DNA of 64,000 nucleotides from Eustoma russellianum (Eukaryota; Streptophyta; Magnoliopsida; Gentianales; Gentianaceae): the NCBI GenBank assembly GCA_036186865.1, contig AP025042.1, positions 37,290,229 to 37,354,228 on the forward strand, written 5' to 3'. The notes under the pieces are model-generated. The model saw only the letters and a list, made by a program, of their open reading frames with translations. It did no database searches and had not been told where the DNA came from. Below are positions 36,191 to 47,305 of this stretch, piece by piece (position 1 is the stretch's first letter; each line of letters starts with the position of its first letter). The position numbers and the translations under genes were made by a program.

Positions 36191-37401
36191 GCATAGTTCT
36201 TTGTGTAGTAACAATTTTCATCTTGAGTATCATCATCATCCGTACCCAGTATATCCCAACGACAGCAAACCACTTCAAGATTATGTAAGCGTTCCTCTGG
36301 GGTCCATCGATATTCCTAAGGTCTATAATTGTATTATAGCATACAACATCTTCCGAAGTTGAAAACTAGATCTGTTCGGTTTGCTTTATTGAGTGCATTT
36401 CTCAATTTTCTGATAGTATTTCTGTTCGGTTTGCTTTATTGAGTGCACTTTTGAATTTTCTGATAGTATTTCTTCCTTGTAGTAAAGAAGTATGGAAAAT
36501 ATATGTGTGTATATATGTATGTATATCAGCTATATCGACTAAACAAACACAATCTAACATCCAATTTTTATTGTCTCGGCCACAATCAAATTTTTCTAGT
36601 TCATTTATTGATGATTGGTGATGTTTTCTGGTTTAAATAAATACCGCTGTTTGACGGAAGAGTTGATGGTCAAAAAGATTCGTCATAAGAGCAATTTCAG
36701 CATTTCTAAATCAACGGATTGGCTGAAGTCAAAAATGAGTGCGAAACTTACCAAGTACTTATATGGCCCTAGGCGTTGAAATATTATATACCTACATACA
36801 TAAATATACAAAACATATACATACACATACACACACACGGTTGCAAGATTATATGATCAATTATTCATATTGCAACTGAACCTATTTTTCACAGGAGTAC
36901 TAATTATAAAATAGAAACCTCAATGACATAAGTGATCATACATGCGATATCTGCAAAATACATCTTTCTTCATTCTAATAACGAGGATAGAACAAATGCT
37001 AGTTTCAAACGTGATTAAAGTATAAATAGGATTCTAAAGCGTTAGCCTCTATTGTGTAGCTTTCATTATTAGAGTACATATGTCGATTTGTATATGAGTT
37101 GTAGCAATAAATCCATGTACAACTCAGACATGATTCATCTATTAAATTTTAGAAAGAGACAGAAATTTATTGTTACATTAAAAATTACGTAGGTCATTAC
37201 TCGCTAAGTAATCAAGTAAAAGGGAACATCTACTATGATAATTACTAATAAATAAATGTAGAAGTCTAACATTTGTGATGATAAACTGAAAGCTGTGCAT
37301 TTTGAACCAAAAGCAAAATATCCATTACAATCAAACACAGAGAAAAGAAAGGAAAAGGAGATGTGTTTCTCTTTCGTGGAGACCTGAATGCTAAAGCAGA
37401 A
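36191..37401. other. Gene-free AT-rich sequence with a 50-bp tandem duplication
   Basis: 36371-36420 and 36421-36470 are near-identical copies starting TCTGTTCGGTTTGCTTTATT. The remainder is AT-rich with short TATG/ACAC repeats and no supported gene. Confidence 0.55.
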
Positions 37402-37414
37402 GATTTTGCCCATT

Positions 37415-37660
37415 TGCTTGTTGGAGGGCCTCCAGTGTCCAGTCCCAAGGAGTTGCGTGGAGAATATAAATCAAGTAACCAACGACTTCTTAGATTGGGT
37501 GTTATCTTACACAGTTACCCACACAAGGTGCCCCACACAAACCAGGCCTTTGACCTGGCAGCAGAGGAACACTCATACTGTGCGTGTCCTTGGATTCGAA
37601 CTCATGACCTCTTGTTGGCAATCCCTAACCCAAGTACCAACTGAACTATGCCTTGTGGGC
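37415..37660 (-). mobile_element. tRNA-derived SINE, family B, with 13-bp target duplication
   Basis: GATTTTGCCCATT flanks both ends (37402-37414 and 37661-37673). On the minus strand the A box is TAGTTCAGTTGGT (plus 37636-37648) and the B box GTTCGAATCC (plus 37592-37601), close to perfect Pol III consensus. The body shares the GACCTGGTTTG-type and GATTGGGTGTTATC-type words of family B (plus-strand reading). Confidence 0.88.
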
Positions 37661-38682
37661 GATTTTGCCCATTGCTTATAGTATGGAACTTGTATCTGAC
37701 TAAAAAATTTACCAACTGGTTCCCAATAAGTGCATAGTGTGATTTTGCCCATTACTTATAGTATGGAACTTTTTTGTCTCCGGGACATAGCCCAACTAGT
37801 TCCGGGCAAGGGTTCTCGAAAGGGATGTCAGTGATTCAATTCTTGCCAAAGGAAAGAAAACCTCTTCCCAGCAAGTGCATAATGTAGGAGCTCCTTAGCC
37901 TGTAGGCTTGCCTGCAATGCTGGGGGCTCCTTATGCAGACTACTGTGTAAATGGCCAAGCTCCTGCTAGCGGGCCGTTGGGTACCTGATTTACATTCCTA
38001 CAATACTTTTGGAACTGAGTGTGGTAGGTACCCTTATTAGTTTAGATTAACCTTTTTTAAAAAATTTACTTCCCAAAAAAAGTACTGGTGCCAGGCTGCC
38101 AGCTATTGAACTTGGAAGAAATATGTCACGTTCAAAAATGGGACCTACCTCCTCGTGCTGCCTTTGCCAATAATTTTTCATCCTTACAGATTCCTTTCTG
38201 TCTGAATTCGTACATACCCTTTTGACTTTTTCACTTCAAAGAAAAAAAGTAAAACAGAAAAAACTGTCTCAAAAGATGTTTTGTGAACACATTTCCACAT
38301 TTGCATCCCCAACTTCTTACTGCCATATATATTGTAAGTATGAAAACTCAATGCAAAAGGGTATAAAACTGATTAAGTAACGCCAAATTTGTTGTATATT
38401 TCATGTGACCCAATTGTAAGAGAGGCTTTATAGTGCTTTTTTTTTTTTTTTTCCTTTTGGCACTTTTATGTTATATGAAACGCTTCACACTGCTCACTTT
38501 TTTCTTTAAAAAAAAGCAATTCATATTGCTCAGTTCACTTGTGGTAAAAACAAATAAATATAAGATCTGTGGATTACGCCTCTAAAGGTGGCATCATATT
38601 TTTGTCTGAAGTTGGTAATGTCATTCGATTTATTACGCATCTATAGCCTAAAATGACGGATTGAGATGGTATTTCAAAAATA
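37661..38682. other. Flanking duplication and a further SINE-like segment
   Basis: GATTTTGCCCATT(G/A)CTTATA and GTATGGAACTT recur at 37661-37693 and 37741-37773, about 80 bp apart. About 37790-38045 reads as a SINE-like segment with CCTGATTTACATTCC near its end, matching the family B style tail. The rest up to 38682 is AT-rich and empty. Confidence 0.45.
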
Positions 38683-41525
38683 TTTTTTTTGAGGAAGGGA
38701 TCTTTATTTCATAACTTCAAAAAATAAACAAATACAATCGCCAAAAAACATGCTGGCTACTACGAGTACTCATCCTGGTCCATAACTGAAAGAACACAAA
38801 TTTGTCACTGCCTCATCTAACCTTCTAACACGACTTACAACCGTTTTGGCTACAGTAATCGGTGCCGGGAGTTGCACGATATGTTCATGGGCAATCTGAT
38901 TGCGCCAAAACCACACGCCTGATAATGTTTCTCGAAACAAGTAGCGCCATTCCACTTTAAAAATCGGGTGATGCTTGGTAGACTTCACATTTGACTCAAC
39001 CCAAGATTGGATGTTAGACGCTTGGTGAAACCATGCCCAGTCTCCGGGAATAAGTAGATGCCGCCATATGCCTGATGTCCATGAGCAATTGCGAAGTATG
39101 TGCAGTGTGTCTTCCAAATGATCGTGGCATATATAGCAAAGGTTGTGATCCAAAATGTGCCTTCGAAACAGCGCGGCAGATGTTGGTAGTAGTCCGCTGC
39201 TCACACGCCAGAGGAAGAAGTTTAGACGACCGGGGCCTTTCATCCTCCAAATAGCCTTCCAACAGTTGTCAACGGGTGATAGTGACGGTGTAACCAACTT
39301 GTCGTAGGCACTGCGGACAGTGAATTTGCCCGAAAAGGTGTCTTTCCAACGCCAGTGCTGCATAGTAGTAGATCCCTTATCAATATCTTGCAGTTCAATG
39401 CCGGACTGTAATAAAGCTGCCGTAGATTTCATGTGACGCCATAACGTTGAGGAATTTCCAGTCCGGGCATCGCTCAATAGGTCGCCGTACTTGTGTTTAA
39501 GGACCTGTACCCACAATGCGTTCGGACACGTTAACATCTTCCATCCCAGTTTAGCTAGCATCGCCACGTTCATTTCTCTGATTCGTTTAATACCCAGGCC
39601 GTCCCTATTTTTCAGTGAGCAGATTCTCGTCCATGCACACCAGTGAGATTTTCGGTTGCCTTCAGATTCCCCCCAAAAAAACTGTCTACATAGTTTCTCG
39701 ATTTGGTCTAGTAAACCTGCTGGTAGACGGACTGTTTGCATGGCATATACCGGCATCATAGAGACAACACTTTTGATGAGGACACAACGGGCTGCCTGTG
39801 ATAGGAATTCCGTTTGCCATAAGGCTAGTCTTGTTCGCACTTTATCCAATATATAGCCATAGGTTTGTTTAGTAGCGTGTCCCTGAGGTAATGGCATGCC
39901 GAGGTACTGTCCAAACACCTCTGTGGACATGATGCCCATTTGACGAAGTGCAGTCGGGCAGAAGGAGTCAGCAATGTTCGGGGAGATTAACATAGTGGAC
40001 TTCTTCAAACTGATCACCTGGCCCGAGATGCGACAGAAATCTGTTAGAACATCAACCATGATTTCAGCCTGTGAGTCGGTGCCACTCCCAAACAATAGTA
40101 AATCATCGGCAAAGAATAGGTGAGATAGAGGTGGGCCGGATTTGGATGTGCGAATGGGTGTCCATCGGTGGTTTTGCACTACTTTGTCGATCTTTTTGCT
40201 AAGCACTTCCATACAAAGCAGAAAAAGATAAGGTGCAAGAGGGTCCCCTTGACGGATGCCTCGTTTCGGTCTAAAGGGTTCCAATCGGCGTCCGTTCCAG
40301 AGAAGAGTTAGGGAGGCCGATGTAATACTGAACATGATGATATTAATCATGCTGCTGCTAAAACCAATATTCGCTAGGATGCATTTCAAGAATGGCCAAC
40401 TTACTTTGTCGTATGCTTTCTCCAAGTCGATCTTAACCGCCATAAGTCCTTTACGCCCATGTTTATGTCACAGAGAATGTAAAACTTCTTGGGCGATGAT
40501 GATATTATCCGACGTTTGTCGGCCAGGGATGAATGCGCTTTGGACTGGGGAGATAAGCTTACCAATCACCGTCTTCAAACGGTTGGCAATAATTTTGGTT
40601 ATGGCTTTGATCACAACATTCGTCAAGGCTATGGGACGAAATTGAGACGCGTCCTCGGGGGGATGTTTCTTAGGAATGAGCGTGATTAGGGTGGCATTTA
40701 ATTCGGTTGGGAATTGTCCAGTCCTGAAGGCTTGCAAGACGAAATCTGTGACCGCGTCTTTAACATATCTCCAGTTATGTTGATAGAAGATCGGGGGGAG
40801 CCCGTCAGGTCCGGGTGCTTTATATGCCCCATGTGGAAAATAGCATCTTCGACTTCTTGTGGTGAGATTGGCCGATTTATCCAGTGTCTATCTGTTTGGT
40901 TCAAACCCGTAATTGGGATGTCCAGTTCTTCGTCAGTAGTGTCAACATGTTCTGTTTGGAAAAGCTTTTTGTAGTAGTTTTGTAGAATGTCACATATTTT
41001 ATCTGGTGATTCCACCCATACGCCATCATCATTTTTTAGGCGTGTAATTTTTGCAGATCGTCGGCGTGCCGCTACTGTTTGATGGAAGTAACGGGTATTC
41101 TGATCAACGAAGTTTAGCCACTGCAATTGAGTTTTTTGTCGCCAATAAACTTCCTCCTGTTGTAGTATGTCGTTGTACTCGTCTAGCAGTTGGGTTTCCA
41201 AACAGGAAAGGAACCTAGAGGGTCGTGAGGACAGTGAGGTCTGGACTCCTTCAAGTCGCGCAAGGCATCTTCTTCGTCGATTGGTTAGGTTTCCAAACAC
41301 CTCCCGTTGCCAAGTATCCAGCTGGTTCACAAAGTTATTGACTGTTGTGATAAAGTCTCCCGGTACACTGTGCCATGCTGATTGTATAAAACGGGAAAAA
41401 TCTTTGTGCATCAACCAACACGCTTGGAATTTAAAGTACCTTGTGGGTAGTTGCTGTCGCACGTCTATGGTCAATGTCAGAAGAGTTGGGCTATGGTCCG
41501 AGTTGATGCGTGGTAGGTGCTGCTA
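38683..41525 (-). mobile_element. LINE (non-LTR) retrotransposon, 5'-truncated
   Basis: Reading the minus strand from 41525 down, the last part of the endonuclease is present (SDHSP motif at plus 41487-41501). Next come a linker region, the reverse transcriptase with FFADDLLLF, and a zinc-binding RVT region, then a poly-A tail seen as a T run at plus 38683-38690. The element is 5'-truncated, having lost ORF1 and most of the endonuclease. Two breaks are visible: a single-base frameshift near 40830 and a TGA stop at 40468-40470. I found no clear target duplication. Confidence 0.85.
38770..40443 (-). CDS. LINE reverse transcriptase ORF, 3' part, 557 codons
   Basis: This is the longest uninterrupted ORF in the window (557 aa). 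It starts within the RT domain at DLEKAYDKVSW, the first catalytic-Asp region. It contains GIRQGDPLAPYLFLLCME, the FADD box about 110 codons in, and an RVT zinc-binding segment with CYICHDHLEDTLHIL near its last third. The frame continues upstream past one TGA stop (40468-40470), so this ATG is probably not a natural start. It is a transposon gene, not a host gene, and the element as a whole is broken. Confidence 0.8.
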   Translation of the reverse strand: MAVKIDLEKAYDKVSWPFLKCILANIGFSSSMINIIMFSITSASLTLLWNGRRLEPFRPKRGIRQGDPLAPYLFLLCMEVLSKKIDKVVQNHRWTPIRTSKSGPPLSHLFFADDLLLFGSGTDSQAEIMVDVLTDFCRISGQVISLKKSTMLISPNIADSFCPTALRQMGIMSTEVFGQYLGMPLPQGHATKQTYGYILDKVRTRLALWQTEFLSQAARCVLIKSVVSMMPVYAMQTVRLPAGLLDQIEKLCRQFFWGESEGNRKSHWCAWTRICSLKNRDGLGIKRIREMNVAMLAKLGWKMLTCPNALWVQVLKHKYGDLLSDARTGNSSTLWRHMKSTAALLQSGIELQDIDKGSTTMQHWRWKDTFSGKFTVRSAYDKLVTPSLSPVDNCWKAIWRMKGPGRLNFFLWRVSSGLLPTSAALFRRHILDHNLCYICHDHLEDTLHILRNCSWTSGIWRHLLIPGDWAWFHQASNIQSWVESNVKSTKHHPIFKVEWRYLFRETLSGVWFWRNQIAHEHIVQLPAPITVAKTVVSRVRRLDEAVTNLCSFSYGPG

Positions 41526-41570
41526 CTATTCATACACACCCCTCCCCCGTCCTCCCTTCCAGATTATTTA

Positions 41571-41742
41571 CTAGGACTTAACATCAAAAATCTGCTACTG
41601 CCAAGTATATCAAGTTGTTGATGAGTTAAATAAATGTAAAAATACTCTTACACGGACACAGAATATAAAAAAGACAACCCCAATCCGGCAAGCGAACATG
41701 AAAGCCACTGTAACAGTCCTAATTTTTGATGTTAAGTCCTAG
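41571..41742. repeat. 172-bp hairpin with perfect 21-bp terminal inverted repeats
   Basis: The left end (41571-41591) starts CTAGGACTTAACATC and is the exact reverse complement of 41722-41742, which ends GATGTTAAGTCCTAG. The interior is AT-rich and non-coding. The ends resemble a MITE, but no target duplication is obvious. It starts about 45 bp beyond the 5' end of the LINE. Confidence 0.7.
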
Positions 41743-42187
41743 AAAATGCATGGATAAATCTCTCCGTACGTGCTCAATAAATTGCAAAAGCTATACAGAA
41801 AAATACAAAATCAATAAATCTCTTCCTCCCTGTTCAAGAAATTACAAAATCTATGCAGAAGAGTGCAAATTTACCACTAAATGAGGTACAAAAAAAATTG
41901 ATTCTTTTGACATACCTAATAAATACACTTCCGGAAGCTGTCTTCTCCAAAGTAATGGACGAAAAAAGCGAAAGAAGAAGAACAGGGGAATGGGTTTTCG
42001 TTTGCAGTTTGGGTTTTGCTTGGGGGAGGTTCTGGGGTCGTGGGAGAGGGGTGATAATGCAGGAGAGAGAAAGTGGAAATTGGGGGGAGGGTTTGAGGTA
42101 ATTGAAATAATAAATGTAAAGGTTGAAAACCCAGGTCACGTGATGGGTTTTTGGAGGGAAAGACAATTTTTTTTTTTTTTTGTAATT
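41743..42187. other. Short gene-free stretch between hairpin and MITE relic
   Basis: A purine-rich tract (about 41950-42105) yields overlapping ORFs on both strands with no domain. I see no supported gene. Confidence 0.4.
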
Positions 42188-42250
42188 ACACGTGTCGCCT
42201 GGTCATTTAGTGGGTGAGGAATATTGGGGCAGGGGATCTTAACCCCTTGT
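42188..42250. mobile_element. Half of a foldback MITE
   Basis: ACACGTGTCGCCTGGTCA, GTGGGTGAGGAATATTGG and GGGGATCTTAACCCC match the right half of the family at 12.7 and 61.3 kb. The left half is missing. It marks the 3' end of the second LINE. Confidence 0.55.
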
Positions 42251-44422
42251 TCCATAGCTGAGAGTCTGCTATGAGGAACTTCTGTTGATGTTACAAATTG
42301 ACATTTCCCACAGTCAATGAGTTGTCCAAATGCTTTCTGGTAATCCTTTATGAAATCTTTAAATTTCAGTAGATTTGGTGTTGTCCCATTGGGAAAAATT
42401 AAAAGATCATCAGCAAATGTCAGTTGCGAGATTGACATTGTTTTTCTACCCAAGGCATATCCTTCAATTTTTCCATTTTGTACGTGTGCTTGTAGTCTCC
42501 TGCTAAATCCCTCAGATGTGATAATGAAGAATAGTGGAGACAGTGGGCCGCCTTGTTTTACTCCCCTCCCTGGCTTGAAGAATCCACTGGGTGTATTAAT
42601 AAGAGCAGATATATAATTACTTTCCAAATGATTAAAAATCAGTATAAGAAAAGCATCTGAAAAGTCCATTCTAGTCATAACAGATAGCCCAGTCGACTCT
42701 GTCGAAGGCCTTTGTCATATCAAGCTTAAGAATCACATTTGATCTCAGGTGTTCTTTATCCAGCCAATGTACTAGTTCATTTGCCAACATCACATGTTCA
42801 GTGATATCCCTATTCTTCATGAATCCAGCTTGTTTAGGAGAGATTAGTTTGACCAGAATTCTGCTAAGCCTGTTTGCTAGTAATCTTGTATTTACCTTGC
42901 TCATGAATATGGAAAGACATATGGACCGAAAGTCCCCAAAAGTGTTTGTGTTTTCGCTTTTTGGAATAAAAATGATTAGAATATTAGCAAAAGCAGTAGG
43001 TAATGAGAAACCTAAGAAGAACTCATGTACCTTTTTTAAAACATCTTCTTGTAGTATATTCCAACAGCACCGAAAGAAGTAACCATTATATCCACCTGGA
43101 CCTGCTGCATTCTGTGGGTTCAGCTGTCACACTGCTTGTTTTACTTCATAATAGGCATGACAGTCAATCTCAGATTATCCTCCTGATCTATAGGTGTGGG
43201 AATGAATTCCGTGAGAAGATGGTGAGTAAAAATGTGTCTTGTTTTGCAAAAAGCTGCTTTTAGAGATCTATAGCATCAGTTTGTATTGAGTCTTGTGGTG
43301 CATTCAGTGCCATCAGGTGTCCTGATGGTTCTGATCTTTTGTCTATTCCTTCTGTCTTTAACCAGTGCATGATTGAAAGACGTGCATCCCTTTCTTCAAC
43401 CATTTTACATGCGCCTTTTGTTGCCAATATGTTTTTTTCCCTACTGAGCTAATTGAATAAATTCAACTTTTGCCGAATGGTAGGCAGTCCTAGTCTCGCA
43501 ATTGGAGCCGAATCATGCTGTTTCACCAAGGGCAATACTCTCTTTTTTCCCACATCCAGTTTGTTGAAAATATTACCAAATATTGCTTGATTCCAATCTT
43601 TTAACTCCTTTTTGAGAAGTTTTAAGTTTATTACATAAACCTCTCATTCCACCAGTGGTAAGATAAGATTTCCAAAAAGAAGCCATAAAGTGTAGAAAAT
43701 CCGGGTGTAATGACCAAACATTTAAGAATCTGAATAACTTAGGGCTTATAGCCTCATGTACTTTGACACGAAGTAGTTCTATTAAGATGGTCAACTGATA
43801 TATCCTCAAACGGGCTAGAAAGAGTAGTTTTATATATACATGTATTCAATCTGCGCCAGACTTTTCCCCACCCTGGTCCACATGCCCATGTGTATTTTGA
43901 CCCCTGGTAAGGCAGTTTCACTAGTCCACAATAGTTGACACAATGCCCAAAATCCTCTAGAGAAGACAGACACGGCGGCGAGGAAGAACCTTTGTGCTCA
44001 TCAAAGGATAAGAAAGTATTAAAATCTCCCCCTATTAGCCATGGTAAAATATTAGGATTGTAAAAAGTATTTAGTTCTTCCCAAAGAACCTCTCTGCCAC
44101 AAATAGCGTGCATTCCATAAACAGTTGCGCACCAGAAATGAAAACAATGCCGTGGTATAAAGCACAGCATATGTGAAGCCTGAATCCCTAGTTTCTGATC
44201 TTGCAGTTGAAGTACACGGTCATGCCATAGCATCCAGATGTTTCCTTGGCAGATAGAGGATGCCTTTGTGAAACCCAACTTTAATCTATAGAAGTCTAGC
44301 TTGTGCTCAGATTATTTTGGTTCAATAACTGTAAGTAAATGAATGTGATGATGAGAGATGAGATGGTGTATCCTGGTAAGGGATGTAGTGATCCCTCGCA
44401 CGTTCCAAAACATGCAATTCAT
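42251..44422 (-). mobile_element. Second LINE relic, different lineage, heavily decayed
   Basis: On the minus strand the endonuclease start is visible at 44422 (MNCMFWNVRG). A 174-codon endonuclease stretch follows (44278-43754), with WLIGGDFNTF and GSKYTWACG motifs. RT fragments come next: 42904-42671 (PKQAGFMKNRDITEHV, KLDMTKAFDRVDW) and 42678-42251 (GVKQGGPLSPLFF, FADDLLIF). At least four frame breaks separate these parts. The RT is cut off at the MITE half near 42250, so the 3' end and poly-A tail are gone. It differs from the LINE at 38.7 kb in sequence at all shared motifs. Confidence 0.8.
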
Positions 44423-45410
44423 TGTGTAGAATGAGAAGAGGAAGCTAAAGCCACCTTTTTATACTACGTGTAATCATAGTGGTAGGCATATGGGGAGGTC
44501 TTTTATGCCGCTTTGCCTTCTAGATATCACCAATGCAAAGGCTGTTAAGGCATATGCCACAGATTTGGTGATAATGTTATTCATAAGCTCATCATATATA
44601 GGCATCAACTTATTGGTGGACAGTCGTCTTGCTACATCAGCAAGAATCTTTTTCCAATCCACCAGGTATGTGTGTTCAAGTGCATCAGTAATCTGTGTTC
44701 ACGAATCGGAACAATGAGAAGGTCGTGGGTCGCGTCCTAATGGTAAGGCTGTTATTTTCTTGTACCACAGCAGGAGATATGTGCAAGTCCACCTCTTGAA
44801 CTATATTGGAGTGTGGCTCTGAACTATAGCAGTAGACAAGTGTTCTTTAGGCTTCCATATAGTCTTGTTTACTTATAAAGATGTCTTAGCAGGCTTAGTC
44901 TTTTGTATTTGTTTGTTTGTCCATTCATTAGTACATATTTCTATTATTGTACTATCTATACAGGTAAATATAGAACCGGGGGTCTCACTGGAAGCAAACT
45001 TTCTATCCTTTGGGATGAAGGTATTGTTTGCCGGCCTCCTACCATTTCCAGACTCTAGCAATAGCTTTTCTTGTCGTTGGGATATAGTAGGTATGATGGC
45101 TGTTGTTGTGTTGTTGTTTGTACACCCATATGTGATGGTGTTCCTCACATTGTGATAATGTATGACAAAATCCGAAAATGATTGCAGTATGTAGGTAATT
45201 CTCATAGATGACATTTTGTATAAATATATTATTTCCACATTGAATATGAAGACACGGAGGCATACAGACTCTAGGAAACTTAATGTTGCGGTGTCCACTT
45301 TGACTGGTTGCCCCTATCATTCGCGATCATATAGATGAATAGGTAATCTCTGCAATGGTATCCAGACTGGTATAATTGGATGTCAAATTTTGGATCGTAA
45401 TTGGGAATCC
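44423..45410. other. Gene-free sequence with a SINE-like repeat
   Basis: About 44930-45115 shares ATTATTGTACTATCTATACA, a CTCACTGG word, CTAGCAATAGCTTTTCTTGT and a TGTTGTTGTG end with 32650-32880 and more loosely with 51650-51745. The ORFs here are short and overlap on both strands, with no domain. Confidence 0.45.
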
Positions 45411-45571
45411 ATTTTGTTACTTTCATTTAATATCCACTAATATTCCAAAAGCCACGATAAAAATACATTTAGAGTCATCTTTTTTTTCTAAATGTGTTTT
45501 ATTTTTTTCTAAATGTGTTTTTATCGTGGCTTTTGGAATATTAGTGGATATTAAATGAAAGTAACAAAAAT
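45411..45571. mobile_element. Hairpin MITE with near-perfect 63-bp arms
   Basis: The left arm 45411-45473 (ATTTTGTTACTTTCATTTAA...) is complementary to the right arm 45508-45571 (...TTAAATGAAAGTAACAAAAA) with only about two differences. The loop is about 34 bp of T-rich sequence. A transcript would fold into a long hairpin of the kind processed to small RNAs; that role is inference. Confidence 0.8.
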
Positions 45572-45714
45572 ATCACTTTCCTGCATCATGCACCATGTCC
45601 GCAAAGGATTTGGTGAGGGCCGAAGTACCCGCAAATCCAACCATTACCGGAATAGCGATCAAAAACCAAAAAAATTGTCTTGCTCAGGGCCGGGCCCGCT
45701 CCTTTTTTTTGGGG

Positions 45715-45780
45715 TATACATACATACATACGTACGTATATATATGTATATAGACACATATATGTATGTATATATATTGT
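45715..45780. repeat. Microsatellite (TACA/CGTA/TATA)n
   Basis: Alternating purine-pyrimidine runs built on TACATA and TATATG units. Confidence 0.9.
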
Positions 45781-45789
45781 GTGTTTGTT

Positions 45790-45873
45790 GCGAAAAACCT
45801 TTAGGTCTAGCGGTTGAGTAGCATTTATCCCATTCCCGGGTCTCGAGTTCGATTTCCCACCCTAATAAAAAAA
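45790..45873 (+). mobile_element. 84-bp tRNA-like retro-insert (mini-SINE) with poly-A tail
   Basis: A perfect 16-bp direct repeat ATATTGTGTGTTTGTT flanks the segment (45774-45789 and 45874-45889). The insert has an A-box-like TCTAGCGGTTGAG (about 45806-45818), a B-box-like GAGTTCGATTTCC (about 45845-45857) and ends in AATAAAAAAA. A target duplication plus A-rich tail is the signature of insertion by LINE machinery. It lacks the SINE body present in families A and B, so it is a minimal Pol III-type retro-copy. It is not a good match to a foldable functional tRNA. Confidence 0.75.
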
Positions 45874-45889
45874 ATATTGTGTGTTTGTT

Positions 45890-47305
45890 TTTTTGCATGT
45901 ATATGTACGTGTGTATTTGTGATTATGGTTCAATAATAATCTACTAACAGTTTAATAGCAATAAATATAATTGTGCCGAAACAGGTGTGTGTATATGTGT
46001 CTATATATAAAACACAAGAAGCTAATCGCACTTGCGGTACCTGAGGTTTTGTTTGCTTTTTTTTAAAAAGAAAACTACGCCTTTTTTATTGCTCATAAAT
46101 TTACATAGAAACCTTATTAATTTAGAAATTTGTTGGATTTTTGATTTATATCATCTACGAAATTATTTGAGAATAAAAAGGTGAAGGAGGTCAGGTATGA
46201 ATTTATAACTAGAAAATTGGACATGTTGGACGGGATGGGGGGGGGGGGGAATAACAGCTCCCAAGTTTAAGCCTCATTCTGCAATATAACAATTCTACTT
46301 TATATGATTTATGATTATCTCGTGTATTATTTTGTCATTCTTGTAAAAAAAAAGCAAATTTTAATCACTATTTAAAAGATCTTTTGCTGGAAAATTGATC
46401 CGGAGTTCTAACGAAAAAAAGGAAATTCAGTTTGGAATTCACTTGCAATCAATTAGTATGAAGTGTTACGTGGTTTGATTATGTAAGTCGCGTCTTTTAC
46501 ACAAACGGGACCTAGCAAAGAATGAGTATCTACAAATTATGCTATAAATTTTTTTATATCAAAACAGATTTAGATTTAAAATTGATAAATATCAAATATT
46601 GTTTCTTATATTTTTGTAAAAACATTTTTTCTTTTCATAAAAGACACGTAATTTATACTCCTCTCAAAATTATTAACGAGACTCTTGGGATTCGGCCTTT
46701 TCATCCCAAAGAATGAGGTGAAAAGTGAGCGCTGTGTGAATGTGTGAAGTGTTAGCTGCTTCTCTCCCCTCGGTTTTCTCCCACTCCTTGTTTTTCTTGG
46801 TACTTCGAGCCTACACTCACACTATCCTCACCCACCTCACCCAAATCCCCCACCGACCCCAGGTCTTCTTATTCACCCCTTCCCTACCTCTCAATCAACA
46901 CTCTCCCAACATCTTCTCTGAAATGCAGGAAGCGGCAACTCCCACAGAAGCTTTAATCTTTAACCACCATTTCAATTTATCCTTCCTTTCGTTTTTAAGT
47001 TCTTGCTTTCCTCACATCAATACAGTCCCATAGTCCAGATGTTGTTTCTAATCTTTGAATTTCTGCCCATATCGTTTCTTTTTTCTAATTTCATCTCCTG
47101 ATGTTTTCCTAGACTGAATGCCACTAGAATTTGGTTCTGATTGAGAAATGAACCATTTTTAAAGCTATAGTAATACAATTTGACCACCCCATCTCTATTA
47201 CTACATTGTTTTAGCTTTTTCAGATCTGTCTTTAAGCTGAAATCTTGAGGCCCGTTTCTTGTTTTTCTTGAGTTTAGTTCCTTTTGTTGTGGTACCGCGG
47301 TAAAG
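45890..47305. other. Upstream region and 5' UTR of the HIPP gene
   Basis: AT-rich up to about 46700, then a CT-rich stretch (about 46750-46925) typical of a plant 5' UTR. The ORF at 46740-47033 is a by-product of this CT-rich region. No other gene is seen. A G run lies at about 46239-46249. Confidence 0.45.

Noticed and set aside
39656..41574. Plus-strand ORFs of 66-135 codons
   Set aside because: They are antisense shadows of the minus-strand LINE coding sequence.
45790..45873. Functional tRNA gene
   Set aside because: A- and B-box-like motifs are present but I cannot fold a proper cloverleaf, and the target duplications with A-rich tail show a retro-insert.
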